From contig JAHJAA010000045.1 of the NCBI GenBank assembly GCA_018814305.1, forward strand, positions 138,346 to 202,345: 64,000 bases of DNA, in the 5' to 3' direction. Below the pieces are notes generated by a model. That model did not search any database, was not told the origin of the DNA, and saw only the letters and a list, made by a program, of their open reading frames with translations. The stretch comes from Pseudomonadota bacterium (GTDB lineage: Bacteria; Desulfobacterota; Desulfobulbia; Desulfobulbales; JAGXFP01). The position numbers and the translations under genes are program-made. Of this stretch, positions 8,069-17,708 are shown piece by piece; within the stretch, counting starts at the first letter, position 1, and each line of letters opens with the position of its first letter.

Positions 8069-9076
8069 TTAAACGGAACCGGAAGAGCTGGTCAACCAAG
8101 AGGCTGTGCGTTCCATACCTTGGGCTATAGAGATTCTGGGAGAATAGTTGAAGTCTCTTTTAGCCGCTTCAATTGAAAACCAGTGGGAATGGGCCAGCTG
8201 TTCCGCCAGAAAACGGGTCATCAATGGCTCCCGCTTGATCTGGCATAACTGATAGAGTAATTCAAGGGTTGCACCAATCCACCAGGCCCGGCGCTCACCC
8301 ATTTTTTTAACCACGGGCTCGACCTGAACCAAGGCAAGAAATTCGTTGATCCATTGCCAGAGATTAACCGGTTCCCCCTGGGAGATGAAGTAGGGTTTTC
8401 CAGCTGCGGTTGCCGTGGAATGAAGGTTGTCGGCAGCCAAGAGATGGGCCTCGGCCACATTGTCTATATAGGAAATATCAACGCGATTGGCGCCATTGCC
8501 GACCTGCCTGAGCAGGCCCTTGCGGCCACGCTCTACCAACCTGGGAATAAGATTGGTATCACCAGGCCCCCAGACCAGATGAGGCCTAAGGGCAACGGTT
8601 AAAAATCCAGGGCTGTTGGCGACCAGGATCTCACGCTCAGCCTGGGCCTTGGTCTCGGCATACCGGCAAAGAAATCGTTCAGAATACGGCAATGACTCAT
8701 CCCCTCCTTCGATATTTTGACCGGCAAAAACCACACTGGGAGTGCTGGTATGCACCAGAACCCCGATCCCATTGACTCGACAGGCAGCCATGACGTTACG
8801 GGTACCATCAAGATTGATGGTACGATACTCTTTGGCCGCTCCCCATATCCCCGCCTTGGCCGCGACATGAAATACAGTGTCATATCCGGCCAGGGCTTTA
8901 TTCAAAAAGTCACGGTCGCGGATATCTCCCCGGTGGACCATCACCCCATCATCGGCAAGATCCCGATATTCGTTGCGACCGACCACTCCAACCCCAATCC
9001 CCCTAACCTTGAGCAGATATACAATGGCCTTGCCGACAAATCCACCCCCACCAGTCACCACCGCCCGTTTCATCAT
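8069..9076 (-). CDS. oleD: OleD-like 2-alkyl-3-oxoalkanoate reductase
   Basis: NAD(P)-dependent extended short-chain dehydrogenase of 335 residues. The dinucleotide-binding TGGGGFVG is at residues 8-15 and the catalytic Y139-x3-K143 lies in RYAETKAQAER. OleD reduces the beta-keto acid made by OleA to a 2-alkyl-3-hydroxyalkanoic acid. The start at 9076 (MMKRAVV) is set by GAGGA 8 bases upstream and lies right behind the oleC stop. Last gene of the ten-gene lipid cluster. Alone it could be any sterol-dehydrogenase-like SDR; next to oleA, oleB and oleC the assignment is firm. Confidence 0.9.
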   Translation of the reverse strand: MMKRAVVTGGGGFVGKAIVYLLKVRGIGVGVVGRNEYRDLADDGVMVHRGDIRDRDFLNKALAGYDTVFHVAAKAGIWGAAKEYRTINLDGTRNVMAACRVNGIGVLVHTSTPSVVFAGQNIEGGDESLPYSERFLCRYAETKAQAEREILVANSPGFLTVALRPHLVWGPGDTNLIPRLVERGRKGLLRQVGNGANRVDISYIDNVAEAHLLAADNLHSTATAAGKPYFISQGEPVNLWQWINEFLALVQVEPVVKKMGERRAWWIGATLELLYQLCQIKREPLMTRFLAEQLAHSHWFSIEAAKRDFNYSPRISIAQGMERTASWLTSSSGSV

Positions 9077-9077
9077 C

Positions 9078-10718
9078 TCAACCGTCCTCGCCGGCCAGCT
9101 GCTCTTGGGCCCAGAGCGCAAGTTTTTCACGGAAGATCTTGGCATTGTGCCTGATATCAACCGGGAAATTCGGATGAATGAGAAAATGATGAATCGGTCG
9201 GGTCAACGAATTGGTCTGGGCCAAGTCATTTAGCTCCGCCAGCAGGCGTTTACTATTCACCCGCCCCCTCGGTTCGGCGATCAGGACCGGGACAACCGAT
9301 TTTTGCCTAGGCATCCGAATACCAACCAGGGCGGATCTGCGGACCTTGGGATGTTCATTAAAGATAGCCTCACAGGGAATGGTATACATGGTCCCGCCTG
9401 CGGCCTCCACTCGATGCGCCTTGCGACCGCAAAACCATAGCCGTTGACGATCATCAAGATACCCCAGATCACCCATTCGATGCCAGAATCCATCAGTCAG
9501 ATCAGAAATCTTGGCGAGACGGGTCTCTTCTTCATTATTAAAATATGCCCTGGTTACCACCGCCCCCCGCACCACAATCTCACCTACTGAGCCTTCTGGC
9601 CGTTCTTTCACTGCTGTCCAATCATCAATCGGCTGATCACTCGGTTCAATGATTTTCACATCAATACCAGGCAAGGGCCTCCCAACACAGGTTCCCTTGC
9701 CCTGCCTACTCAAGGGCCAGGTCTTCTCCATAATTTCTGAGGAATCAATGGAGGTCGTCGGCAAAGATTCCGTTGCCCCATACGGAGTATGAATCAAGGC
9801 ATCTTCAGGAAGAATTTTTCTGACCCGTTCGATCAATTCTCCGGGCACCGGGGCGCCGGCCATAAGAACCAGACGGAGGGAATCAAGGACAATCCCTTTT
9901 TGAACGCAATAACGACTAACCACCCGCCAGATCGCCGGTGAACCAAACGAAAAGGTCACCCGGTGATCGATAATTGACTGAATGAACCTGGCCGGATTAA
10001 CCCGTGCCGGATGAGCTGGATTCATGGACGGGATTACAGCGCTGGCCCCTAATGCTGTGGAAAAAAGCCCGAATAAGGGAAAGGCCGGTTGATCGACATC
10101 CTGGGGGGTTATGCCATAATAATTACGGATCTGATCAAGCTGCGCCTGGAAATTACCATGACTGTATACAACCCCTTTGGGAGGTCCGGTGGAGCCGGTG
10201 GTAAAGATAATTGCCGCCTGATCGTCCTGTTTGGTTGCCAGAGTCGGATATGCTCCCCGATGAAAATCAGCAAGTCCGGCCAAGGAATCACCCAGGAAAC
10301 CAGGATTAAATCCGACACAAATCACCTGACGGACCGACCGGAAATGACCCGGGTTGAGTAATCGGAAGAGTTGCGCCTTGGGTATGCCGATAAAGGCCGT
10401 CGGTTCCACCCGGTGGATACAGCGAAGAAGGTTCCTATACCCCATTCCCGGATCGATCAGGATTACCGAGGTGCCCAGACGAAACAGGGCAAAGGTCAGA
10501 GTGATAAACTCCATGGACGGCGTGACCATGAGCACGGCACGATCTCCAGGGCCAATCCCTCTGGCCGCCAGACCATGGGCATAGGCGGAACAATGCTCGG
10601 CCAGATCACGAAACGTCCAGTGCCGATACCCCCCGATGGCTTTGGTAACCAGGGCCGTACGGTCGGGTTGCTGATCTGCGACCTGCGTCAGGGTATAAGC
10701 AATATTCCAGTTTTCCAT
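9078..10718 (-). CDS. oleC: OleC-like beta-lactone synthetase (AMP-dependent)
   Basis: Member of the acyl-AMP-forming ligase superfamily, 546 residues. The phosphate-binding loop is IFTTGSTGPPKG (171-182), followed by TPYGATESLP (A5 type), GDLGYLDD and RLWFCGRKAHRV (A7/A8 type). OleC activates the 3-hydroxy acid with ATP and closes it to a cis-beta-lactone instead of making a CoA ester. The OleC identity rests on order and company (oleB upstream, oleD directly downstream) and on the characteristic GRKAHRVEAAGGTMYTIPCE stretch. No clear Shine-Dalgarno precedes the start. Confidence 0.9.
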   Translation of the reverse strand: MENWNIAYTLTQVADQQPDRTALVTKAIGGYRHWTFRDLAEHCSAYAHGLAARGIGPGDRAVLMVTPSMEFITLTFALFRLGTSVILIDPGMGYRNLLRCIHRVEPTAFIGIPKAQLFRLLNPGHFRSVRQVICVGFNPGFLGDSLAGLADFHRGAYPTLATKQDDQAAIIFTTGSTGPPKGVVYSHGNFQAQLDQIRNYYGITPQDVDQPAFPLFGLFSTALGASAVIPSMNPAHPARVNPARFIQSIIDHRVTFSFGSPAIWRVVSRYCVQKGIVLDSLRLVLMAGAPVPGELIERVRKILPEDALIHTPYGATESLPTTSIDSSEIMEKTWPLSRQGKGTCVGRPLPGIDVKIIEPSDQPIDDWTAVKERPEGSVGEIVVRGAVVTRAYFNNEEETRLAKISDLTDGFWHRMGDLGYLDDRQRLWFCGRKAHRVEAAGGTMYTIPCEAIFNEHPKVRRSALVGIRMPRQKSVVPVLIAEPRGRVNSKRLLAELNDLAQTNSLTRPIHHFLIHPNFPVDIRHNAKIFREKLALWAQEQLAGEDG

Positions 10719-10798
10719 TTATTCAACAGGGTTGGCACGAATAAACACCAAAAGAGGCATTAAGGAATCAAATGCCAAAAGCAGGGACTCTGCCTGGA

Positions 10799-11668
10799 TT
10801 ACGAAAAGAGATGCTCCGCAAAAAAACTGTTGATCAGATGATCGACTTCTTGCCCCGCATCCTCCAAAACATAATGGCCGGCATTCTCCATGTAGATACA
10901 ACGGGCCTCAGGAAAACGCTTTTGCCATTCCTTAAAGAAATGGTCGTTGAAGCAGAAATCCTTCCCCCCCCAAAGGATTAAAACAGGTCGATTCCGAAAT
11001 TGACTGAGTCCAGCTTCAACCTTCTTGAGCATTTTCCAAGAAGGATGAGCAGCCCCCAGGGGGATATCCTCAATAAATCTTTGAATCGCCACCCGATGAG
11101 CCCATGAATCATAAGGATCGAGATACCCCTGACGCACTTTCTTTGGCAGCCTCTTGGTCACCGCCATCATCAAGGCGGCCCTGACAAAACCGTTCAATCC
11201 CCGGACCAGTATGGGACCCAAAAAGGGTATTCGACAGATCTTGATCCGAAAGGGAATTCTCTGGGACCGAAAAGCGGCGGTATTCAAAATCATCAAGGAC
11301 TCGATCCGTTCCGGATAACGTTCGGCATAACCGAATCCGATGGCACCCCCCCAATCGTGAACGACCATTGAATGACGATCAATCTTCAGATGGGCTAGGA
11401 GACGATCCAGATTCTCGACATGATTGTTTAAACGGTATGGATAATCGCGCGGTTTGTCGGAGAGCCCACAGCCCAAATGGTCTGGAACGATGATTCGATA
11501 CCGGTCCTTGAGCAACAGGATGAGATTGCGATAAAAAAAGGACCACGTCGGATTACCGTGGACCATGACAATCACCTTGCCCTGCCCTTCGTCAAGATAT
11601 GACATCCGGTGGCCATCTTCCACCAGATACGTTTTAGGCTGAAAGGGATAGTCCGATACCATCACCAT
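10799..11668 (-). CDS. oleB: OleB-like beta-lactone decarboxylase (alpha/beta hydrolase)
   Basis: Alpha/beta hydrolase of the haloalkane-dehalogenase branch, 289 residues. The nucleophile is aspartate D105 in VVHDWGGAIGFGYA, the oxyanion region is HGNPTWSF (38-45), and the catalytic histidine is in ENAGHYVLED near the C-terminus. An Asp rather than Ser nucleophile is what OleB uses to convert the OleC beta-lactone to a cis-olefin plus CO2. The start at 11668 overlaps the end of oleA by 7 bases with GGGGA just upstream; an ATG at 11662 (TGATG overlap) is equally possible. Confidence 0.9.
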   Translation of the reverse strand: MVMVSDYPFQPKTYLVEDGHRMSYLDEGQGKVIVMVHGNPTWSFFYRNLILLLKDRYRIIVPDHLGCGLSDKPRDYPYRLNNHVENLDRLLAHLKIDRHSMVVHDWGGAIGFGYAERYPERIESLMILNTAAFRSQRIPFRIKICRIPFLGPILVRGLNGFVRAALMMAVTKRLPKKVRQGYLDPYDSWAHRVAIQRFIEDIPLGAAHPSWKMLKKVEAGLSQFRNRPVLILWGGKDFCFNDHFFKEWQKRFPEARCIYMENAGHYVLEDAGQEVDHLINSFFAEHLFS

Positions 11669-12696
11669 TGAATCCCCAGCATCAGGCAATTAATCCCACT
11701 ACCGATTCCAAGTACAGACGCACGATTCCCTGATCGGAGGCGACCATTGTCGATGCCCATGGCCATGGTTATCGGTGCCGAGGCGGACCCGATGTTACCG
11801 AGGCGATCCAAGGTCTCGTAGTTTCTGGCCGGATCAAGCTCCAGGGTTTCGAATAGCAGTCGGGCATGGGCCTGGCCAACCTGGTGACAGAAAAAGGTCT
11901 CTATACTTTGTGGTTCCCAACCACTCTCCAACAAAAAATCTTCCCAGGTCGCCCGAGCCGTTTCAACCCCCTGGATCAGGAGTGCTTCCGAATCGGTGGC
12001 CATCAAGGTCCCTCCACCATGCCCCTTCCCTCCCCGACAGAGGTCATTATGGGCAGTATTGGCCCGATATGCGGCAGAACAGAGATAATGACCGGTATCT
12101 TGGCAACGCCGATCACCCAGGACCAGAGCAACTGCCCCGGAACCGATAGTGAGTGAGGCAAACGAACCTTTAACTGTCTTCCGGGTCAATTCATCATTGG
12201 TCAAGAGTTGGTTAATGGTGGATTCGACCAGTTCCTCGGCGGTTTCACACGTTACGATCAAACCGTTTTTCACCTGTCCCAATTCAATCATAGTCCCGAG
12301 GGTCAGCACCGCATCAAGAAACCCGAGACAGGCATTGGAGATGTCGTAGATCAGGCATCGCGGGGGCAGACCAAGTTCATGATGGACAAAGGAGGCAGTG
12401 GCTGGTTCCATCAAGTCGCGGGAGACACCGGTAAAAAAAAGTGCCTCGATTTGACAACCATCAATCCCTGAGGCGGCTAAGGCCTTACGACCCGCTAAGA
12501 CGGCTCCCTGACTTGGGAGCGTTCCCTTGGGCCAAAACCGGCGTTCCTTGATACCCGACATCAGTTCCAGTCGTCCGGACGGTAATTTCAGTCGCTCATA
12601 GAGAGGTGCTAGGCGGAGTTCCAGATCGGCAGAGGTAACCACCTTTGGAGGGAGTTCATAACCGAACTCGTGAAAACAGACTTGGGAGAATTTCAT
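11662..12696 (-). CDS. oleA: OleA-like thiolase (head-to-head acyl condensation)
   Basis: KAS III/thiolase-fold enzyme, 344 residues. The nucleophile is C123 in [13 protein letters not shown], with E97 in [11 protein letters not shown] matching the OleA general base, His in [16 protein letters not shown] and Asn in [11 protein letters not shown]. OleA joins two fatty acyl thioesters by a non-decarboxylating Claisen condensation to a 2-alkyl-3-ketoacid. The ATG overlaps the fabI stop as ATGA, tying it translationally to the fatty-acid genes upstream. FabH is the main alternative but lacks this Glu and does not sit with oleBCD. Confidence 0.93.
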   Translation of the reverse strand: MKFSQVCFHEFGYELPPKVVTSADLELRLAPLYERLKLPSGRLELMSGIKERRFWPKGTLPSQGAVLAGRKALAASGIDGCQIEALFFTGVSRDLMEPATASFVHHELGLPPRCLIYDISNACLGFLDAVLTLGTMIELGQVKNGLIVTCETAEELVESTINQLLTNDELTRKTVKGSFASLTIGSGAVALVLGDRRCQDTGHYLCSAAYRANTAHNDLCRGGKGHGGGTLMATDSEALLIQGVETARATWEDFLLESGWEPQSIETFFCHQVGQAHARLLFETLELDPARNYETLDRLGNIGSASAPITMAMGIDNGRLRSGNRASVLGIGSGINCLMLGIQW

Positions 12697-13496
12697 GAAA
12701 CGGCGGCAGCAATAACCGCTGCATCAAAATAATTAACCCCCATCCCGGCATCGAGGACCATGGTCTGGGCGTTAATCCCGGAAGAACGATCGGAAAGGAG
12801 AAAAGCTACGGCATTGCCCACTTCATTGGTAGTTAAAGACTCTTTTCTCAAGGTCAATTGTTCAGCAAAAAGATAGGAGTCAACATAACCAGGGATCCCG
12901 GCTGAGGCCGAGGTCTTTAACAAGCCGGGGCAAACCGCATTAAATCGTATCTTAGAAAAAGCAGAAAAGCTCTTGGCCAGGAAACAGATGGATGATTCCA
13001 GGGCTGCCTTGACCGGGGCCATATACCCGTAATTTTCTGCAGCCATCCGGGTTGTGGAGATAGAGATAGTGACCACAGCTCCATCGTCAGCCATCATGGA
13101 TTTAAAATGGTTGGCAATGGTAATAAGCGAAAAACATGAGATATCCATGGCCTGGAGAAAATCCTGTTTTCGGGTCTCATGAAAAGGCTTGAGTCCTTCG
13201 GAGTAGTTAGCAAAGGCGATGGAGTGAACAATACCGTAGACCGGCTGTCCGGCCAGGTCCACGGCGATTTCCTGACTGACCCGGGTAATGTTGTCTTCAT
13301 CCTCCACGTCACAGATATAGACAGAGGCCTCAGGAAAAATCTTGCACGCAGTATCATGGCGTTCCTGTGTACGGACCACGAGGAAGACCCTCGCTCCTTC
13401 TTCCACCAAAATCCGCGAGACGGCACAGGCCACCGATTTTCGGTTAGCGAGGCCAAAGACCACAATATTTTTCCGTTCAAGATTAAGAAAACCCAT
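12693..13496 (-). CDS. fabI: FabI-type enoyl-ACP reductase
   Basis: SDR-fold protein of 267 residues with FabI features: the divergent cofactor loop [18 protein letters not shown] near the N-terminus, [12 protein letters not shown] in the middle, and the catalytic Tyr-x6-Tyr and Lys pattern in [13 protein letters not shown]. It reduces the trans-2-enoyl-ACP double bond with NAD(P)H. The gene lies 17 bases behind fabG and overlaps oleA. As part of this cluster it is probably a second, dedicated copy rather than the housekeeping enzyme, which would require the rest of the genome to confirm. Confidence 0.88.
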   Translation of the reverse strand: MGFLNLERKNIVVFGLANRKSVACAVSRILVEEGARVFLVVRTQERHDTACKIFPEASVYICDVEDEDNITRVSQEIAVDLAGQPVYGIVHSIAFANYSEGLKPFHETRKQDFLQAMDISCFSLITIANHFKSMMADDGAVVTISISTTRMAAENYGYMAPVKAALESSICFLAKSFSAFSKIRFNAVCPGLLKTSASAGIPGYVDSYLFAEQLTLRKESLTTNEVGNAVAFLLSDRSSGINAQTMVLDAGMGVNYFDAAVIAAAVS

Positions 13497-13513
13497 GGGA
13501 TATCAAGACCCTC

Positions 13514-14251
13514 TTACAATCCGCCATGAACATCAAGCACTGTGCCCGTAATATACGAAGCCCGGTTGGAAGCTAGAAACAGCACTGCATCAGCCACTTC
13601 CTCCGGTCGGCCGAATCTGTTCATGGGTACCATCTTTTTATAGGCCTTCAGCTGATCGTCACTGAGATCAGCTAAAAGTTCTGTCTCGATGAAACCAGGC
13701 GAGATACAGTTAACTGTAATCTTTCGTTTGGCCGCTTCTCTGGCCAATGAACGCACCATCCCAATCTGACCTGCCTTACTGGCCGAATAATTTGCCTGAC
13801 CAGGAAAACCAAGGTATGCCATAGGAGACGTGATCATGATGATCCGACCGTACTTCTGCTTAAGCATTAACAAGAGGGCGTGCCTGGCCATCAGGAAGCT
13901 ACCGGTGAGATTGACATCAATTACCTCCTGCCAATCGTCATTGGTCATCATGGCCACAACCCCGTCCCTGCGAATCCCGGCGTTATTGACCAGGATATCA
14001 ATGGTATCAAAGGTAGATTCAATTTCGGAAAAGAGTTCGGCAACAACTTCAGGTTTGGACACATCACAACGGTGCAGGGTGAGTCGGTCATCCCAGTCCT
14101 TGGATTCAAGGAACTCACGGGCGGCCAGTTCGTTGTGCTGATATATCCCGACAACCCTTGCCCCTTGATTAAGAAAGGCTTCAGAAATGGCCCGGCCAAT
14201 ACCGCGGGTTGCTCCGGTGACAACGGCGATCTGTCCTGAAAAATCGTCCAT
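13514..14251 (-). CDS. fabG: FabG-type 3-oxoacyl-ACP reductase
   Basis: Classical SDR of 245 residues. VTGATRGIGRA near the N-terminus binds NADPH, NNAGIRRDGVVAMM follows, then ITSPMAYLGFPGQANYSASK with the catalytic Ser, Tyr and Lys, and a C-terminal SYITGTVLDVHGG typical of FabG. It reduces the beta-keto group of an ACP-bound chain. About 150 bases with no gene separate it from the upstream FAD oxidoreductase gene, and 17 bases separate it from fabI. Confidence 0.9.
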   Translation of the reverse strand: MDDFSGQIAVVTGATRGIGRAISEAFLNQGARVVGIYQHNELAAREFLESKDWDDRLTLHRCDVSKPEVVAELFSEIESTFDTIDILVNNAGIRRDGVVAMMTNDDWQEVIDVNLTGSFLMARHALLLMLKQKYGRIIMITSPMAYLGFPGQANYSASKAGQIGMVRSLAREAAKRKITVNCISPGFIETELLADLSDDQLKAYKKMVPMNRFGRPEEVADAVLFLASNRASYITGTVLDVHGGL

Positions 14252-14403
14252 AATCCTAAATTACAAGGTTGAAATGATTTATACTAAAATCCCTGAACGC
14301 CAGGCAGATGGACCAAAGCCACACCTTTAAACGTTAAGAAGAGGTATTAGCGACTTCCTGGAAAACAATCAACCAGAGGAGTCTTTTATTACTTCAAAAC
14401 ATC

Positions 14404-15825
14404 TCAACTCCGCAAGTAGGCATCGGCATCATTGGCAACGATAACCCCGTAATTGATGGCCCCGAGCCAGCCGCTCATAATGATTCCAACCGAGCCCACA
14501 TGAAACAACCCCTTCACATCCTTAAATATATTTCTGGAGACCTCAAGCCCTTCAAACTTGGTACCGAAGGATGTGCCCCTGGTGTGGAGAGTATACCGTT
14601 GAAAGGTTTTCGGAGTTGCCGCCTCCAGCCAATCACATTTATCCCTGATTCCAGGAAGATACTGCTCAAGATGAATAAGGCAACGCTCGATCATCAATTG
14701 CTTTTCACGACTATATTCCTCACTGGAAAGGGATGCCCAGTCCTCATAGCGCGCGTTCATTGAGGCTACGATGGTATACCGGTCATGCCCCGGTCGGGTC
14801 TTGGGGTAGTAAAGAGAAAACGTCCTACTCTTGGTATTTCGATCAAGCATCTCCTCGGCGTCGAATTGAGGAGAAGATGAGGTAAAAAGAAGATCACCGA
14901 TATCTTCGATGGTCTCACCTTCTTTGACCCCCATATAGACTTGGCAACTTGAATTATTAACCACAACCGGCTTAAGGCTTTCCCTGAATTCCTCGGAGAA
15001 GGCGTCAATTCCGGCGAGATCCTCAACGGTGTTTAGGATTCCAGCATTGGAAACAACGGTTTTGGCGGCGATAAACCGCCCGTCAACCTCAACCCCTCTT
15101 ACTTTTCCGTTATCGATAACAATCCGTTTCACCAGTGAACGGGTACAGATGGTTACGCCGTTATTTTCCAGCTCCTCGGTCATCATCCCAATCAATCGAT
15201 CGGTACCACCACTGAAGGTAAAAACCCCTTTATTCATGAAGTTGGAAAAAACGATGCCGTAGGTTATGGCCGGGTCATCAAGGTTCGAGCCGTTGGCATA
15301 GGTAATGGGTTCCATAAGCAACCGATGAACATCACTTCTCCCTGGGAAAAACGTTTCAAAGAGTTCCCGGGTGGTCATGCTCCGATCGTCATAAAAATTC
15401 ATCCCATCAACGGTATTGAAAAAATCTAAGATCCGGGAACGGGGGACTTGGAAACGAGTCTCGAGAATCTCACTGAAATCATTTTTATCAAAGGTGGTGG
15501 TAAGATGGAACTGGGGATTGTCAAAGACGATATTTTTCAACTGGATGATTGAATCCATGATGGCTCGATTCCAGTACTTACGGCAGGTCTTTCGCATCCC
15601 GTAAGGGAACCCGTGCAGCGAAACATCAAAAATATGGCCCTGCCGCTTAAACCAGGTTGCCAGCCCCCCCAAACGATGATGGTGTTCAAGAAGCAGAACC
15701 CGATGGCCCGCTCGAGCCAGACGGTTGGCGGAGGTGAGTCCGCCGAGTCCTGAACCGATGACGACCACGTCATATGCCGCGGCGGCTTTTTCTATTGAAT
15801 TATACGGCATTAGATACTCGTTCAA
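14404..15825 (-). CDS. CrtI/phytoene-desaturase-like FAD oxidoreductase (copy 2)
   Basis: 473 residues. Rossmann motif VVVIGSGLGGLTSANRLA near residue 20, then LLEHHHRLGGLATWF, and a C-terminal HVGSVGIIMSGWLGAINYG that closes the FAD site, the arrangement of phytoene desaturases and carotenoid isomerases. No prenyl-carotenoid synthesis genes (crtB, crtE) are nearby; instead it stands between an ACP gene and fabG. It probably introduces, isomerises or saturates double bonds in an ACP-bound or free acyl chain; the substrate is unknown. It shares only general family features with the neighbouring paralogue at 15871-17268. Confidence 0.85.
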   Translation of the reverse strand: MNEYLMPYNSIEKAAAAYDVVVIGSGLGGLTSANRLARAGHRVLLLEHHHRLGGLATWFKRQGHIFDVSLHGFPYGMRKTCRKYWNRAIMDSIIQLKNIVFDNPQFHLTTTFDKNDFSEILETRFQVPRSRILDFFNTVDGMNFYDDRSMTTRELFETFFPGRSDVHRLLMEPITYANGSNLDDPAITYGIVFSNFMNKGVFTFSGGTDRLIGMMTEELENNGVTICTRSLVKRIVIDNGKVRGVEVDGRFIAAKTVVSNAGILNTVEDLAGIDAFSEEFRESLKPVVVNNSSCQVYMGVKEGETIEDIGDLLFTSSSPQFDAEEMLDRNTKSRTFSLYYPKTRPGHDRYTIVASMNARYEDWASLSSEEYSREKQLMIERCLIHLEQYLPGIRDKCDWLEAATPKTFQRYTLHTRGTSFGTKFEGLEVSRNIFKDVKGLFHVGSVGIIMSGWLGAINYGVIVANDADAYLRS

Positions 15826-15870
15826 ATCCTCTTTAAACGCGGATTTACTTATAAAAAGGCGCCAAATGTT

Positions 15871-17268
15871 TTAGTGTTCACTGGTTTGCAGAAGATGTTG
15901 ATTCACCATGGTCACCCCAGAAAGCATGGCCCCAACTATTCCCAGATATCCCTGGTCGGTGCCAGCCACAAAAAGATTGCTCATTGAGGTTCGTCCATCA
16001 CGAATCTTCTCCGGACTTCCGTATATAGCCCCATTTACCTTACCGGTATAGCGCTCAATGGTAATCGGGGTGAAAGAATCCTGATATACTATGTTTTGGC
16101 TGTAATTCCCAATGATTTTGCCGACTACTGCCTCTGATCGCTTCGCCCATAAAGATTTCATAGGATAATATTCATCCTGGGACAATTTTTTCCAGTGATG
16201 ATAATTCGCGGGATGGGTAACTCGGACCTGACACTCATTACCAATGGTTAGATCCTGAAAGTTTTCGGGAAAGCAGATCACGCCGCAGTTGACATTGACC
16301 GCTTCATCGGGACAGCAATAATCAAAGGGGGAATCAAAATTATAAAAAATGATGGTATCCTCGGCCCGCAGTTTACTCCGAATTTCTGAGGGTATGAGAT
16401 AGATCAATTCAACGAAACTCATCTTCCCAGAATACTGGTCCAAGCGGGAGGGATCATCTTGCCCAAGAAAGACGAGAGTTGCAGGATATCCGGCAGTGGA
16501 TAGAAAGAATTTTGCAGCCAATTCTTCCCCGGAGGCAAGAACCACTGATCGTACCCGACCGGCATCCTGGGTCACACTTTTCACCGGGGCAAGATAACGA
16601 ATTTCGCCGCCCAGATCACGGTAATGGTTCAGGAGAAGGTCGATAAAATCCTTAATCGTCCCCTCTGGTCTGAAAAAACCTTCCAGAAAAATGGATTGGA
16701 ACATAATCACGAACTGATCGAAGTCCATGTCATGCTCACAACTGTTGCCGTACATCATCAAGGGCCAGAGCAACATGTCGGCCAGGGTTTCATTGGCCAG
16801 TTCCTTGGTGAGTATTTTGCGGGCCGAAGCAAAGGGCCTGGGTTGAAATGGATCGTGGCCGACCACCAGATCAACCAACTTCCGAAAGCGCTCCGCTGAT
16901 TCAGGAAAAAGGCGGGCCACCTCATCAATCAGAACCTGGGGATCGTTGGTAAAACGCAAGCTACGGTCCCCGGGAAAGAGGATGGTCGATTGCTGTTGCT
17001 GGAGGGTGGCAAACGCTTTGCGTGAAAGCTTAAGTTGGCGAAACAACCGGTTGAGTGGTGCGTCTTTCTTGCCGGGATCGGCAAAATTGGTCATGGCGTG
17101 GAGACCAGTTTCAAAAAGCCTTCCCTGCCGATAATAATAGGAATTGAGCCCTCCCGGTCGGGAATGCTGCTCAAGGATTAACACTTTAAAACCAAAACGG
17201 GCCAGGCGAATCCCAGCGGCCAGGCCGGAAAGCCCGCCTCCTATGATAATATGATCATAGGACACCAC
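15871..17268 (-). CDS. CrtI/phytoene-desaturase-like FAD oxidoreductase (copy 1)
   Basis: 465 residues with the FAD motif HIIIGGGLSGLAAGIRLA at the N-terminus, ILEQHSRPGGLNSYYY, and a C-terminal VAGTDQGYLGIVGAMLSGV. Family level: CrtI-like NAD(P)/FAD-dependent oxidoreductase. The start is a GTG at 17268, 8 bases behind the ACP stop, which suggests tight co-expression with the carrier protein and that the chain is presented on this ACP. Two tandem divergent CrtI-like genes beside a ketosynthase and ACP recall the candidate ladderane gene clusters of anammox bacteria; here neither a radical SAM gene nor a dehydratase is present. Confidence 0.85.
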   Translation of the reverse strand: MVSYDHIIIGGGLSGLAAGIRLARFGFKVLILEQHSRPGGLNSYYYRQGRLFETGLHAMTNFADPGKKDAPLNRLFRQLKLSRKAFATLQQQQSTILFPGDRSLRFTNDPQVLIDEVARLFPESAERFRKLVDLVVGHDPFQPRPFASARKILTKELANETLADMLLWPLMMYGNSCEHDMDFDQFVIMFQSIFLEGFFRPEGTIKDFIDLLLNHYRDLGGEIRYLAPVKSVTQDAGRVRSVVLASGEELAAKFFLSTAGYPATLVFLGQDDPSRLDQYSGKMSFVELIYLIPSEIRSKLRAEDTIIFYNFDSPFDYCCPDEAVNVNCGVICFPENFQDLTIGNECQVRVTHPANYHHWKKLSQDEYYPMKSLWAKRSEAVVGKIIGNYSQNIVYQDSFTPITIERYTGKVNGAIYGSPEKIRDGRTSMSNLFVAGTDQGYLGIVGAMLSGVTMVNQHLLQTSEH

Positions 17269-17276
17269 CCAACCGC

Positions 17277-17528
17277 TTACGAGTCCTTCAAACGCGGTTC
17301 AAGATATGCAACACAACTGTCCAGAGAAGCAAGTTCTGGATAGTCAGCCTCCGGGATTTGGAGTTTGTACCGTTTACGGAGTTCCATGACAATATCAAGA
17401 AAGTCCATGGAATCCAGATCAAGCTGATCCCGCAAAGGCAAATCCGATTGGAGGTCGCTGATATCGGCATCTTCATCAATGTCCTGAATAATCTCCAGGA
17501 TAACGTCTCTGATCTCTTCCTTATTCAT
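17277..17528 (-). CDS. acpP: Acyl carrier protein
   Basis: Acidic protein of 83 residues. The phosphopantetheine attachment serine is S40 in LDLDSMDFLDIV, a DSM variant of the usual DSL that is common in specialised carrier proteins. The start at 17528 (MNKEEIRDV) has AGGGA 7 bases upstream; a longer open frame to 17630 runs through three palindromes and has no such signal. It probably carries the growing chain for FabF, FabG, FabI and the two FAD oxidoreductases and delivers it to OleA. Confidence 0.92.
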   Translation of the reverse strand: MNKEEIRDVILEIIQDIDEDADISDLQSDLPLRDQLDLDSMDFLDIVMELRKRYKLQIPEADYPELASLDSCVAYLEPRLKDS

Positions 17529-17583
17529 TAAACATTCCCTGTAAGGCGGGTGCCGAAAGGAGTTCGCGGCAGCTTTTTCGTAA

Positions 17584-17624
17584 GTTATCGATAACGACCA
17601 GCTTGGCTGGACCGGATAATCCGG
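17584..17624. repeat. Three consecutive palindromes in the acpP leader
   Basis: Within 41 bases lie GTTATCGATAAC (17584-17595, perfect 12-mer), CCAGCTTGGCTGG (17598-17610, 5 bp arms) and CCGGATAATCCGG (17612-17624, 5 bp arms). They fall between the candidate promoter at 17709-17736 and the acpP start, so they could be operators or hairpins in the transcript leader. The 330-base gap 17529-17858 otherwise contains only an A/T palindrome (17763-17776) and a weak stem (TTGTCA/TGACAA, 17815-17834) with T-runs beyond it, a possible weak fabF terminator. Confidence 0.6.
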
Positions 17625-17708
17625 ATTCAAAGATCATAGAACATCAATAAACGATGCTGTACAATCAAGCCTGAGTCGCCCTGAGGATAAAGAGGATAAA
17701 AACGAGCT

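Noticed and set aside
11662-12696. FabH (KAS III initiating fatty-acid synthesis)
   Set aside because: The Glu of MEPATA and the adjoining oleB, oleC and oleD identify OleA; FabH has neither.
14404-17268. Carotenoid biosynthesis locus
   Set aside because: Only CrtI-like genes are present; no phytoene synthase, prenyl diphosphate synthase or cyclase, and the neighbours are ACP and fatty-acid genes.
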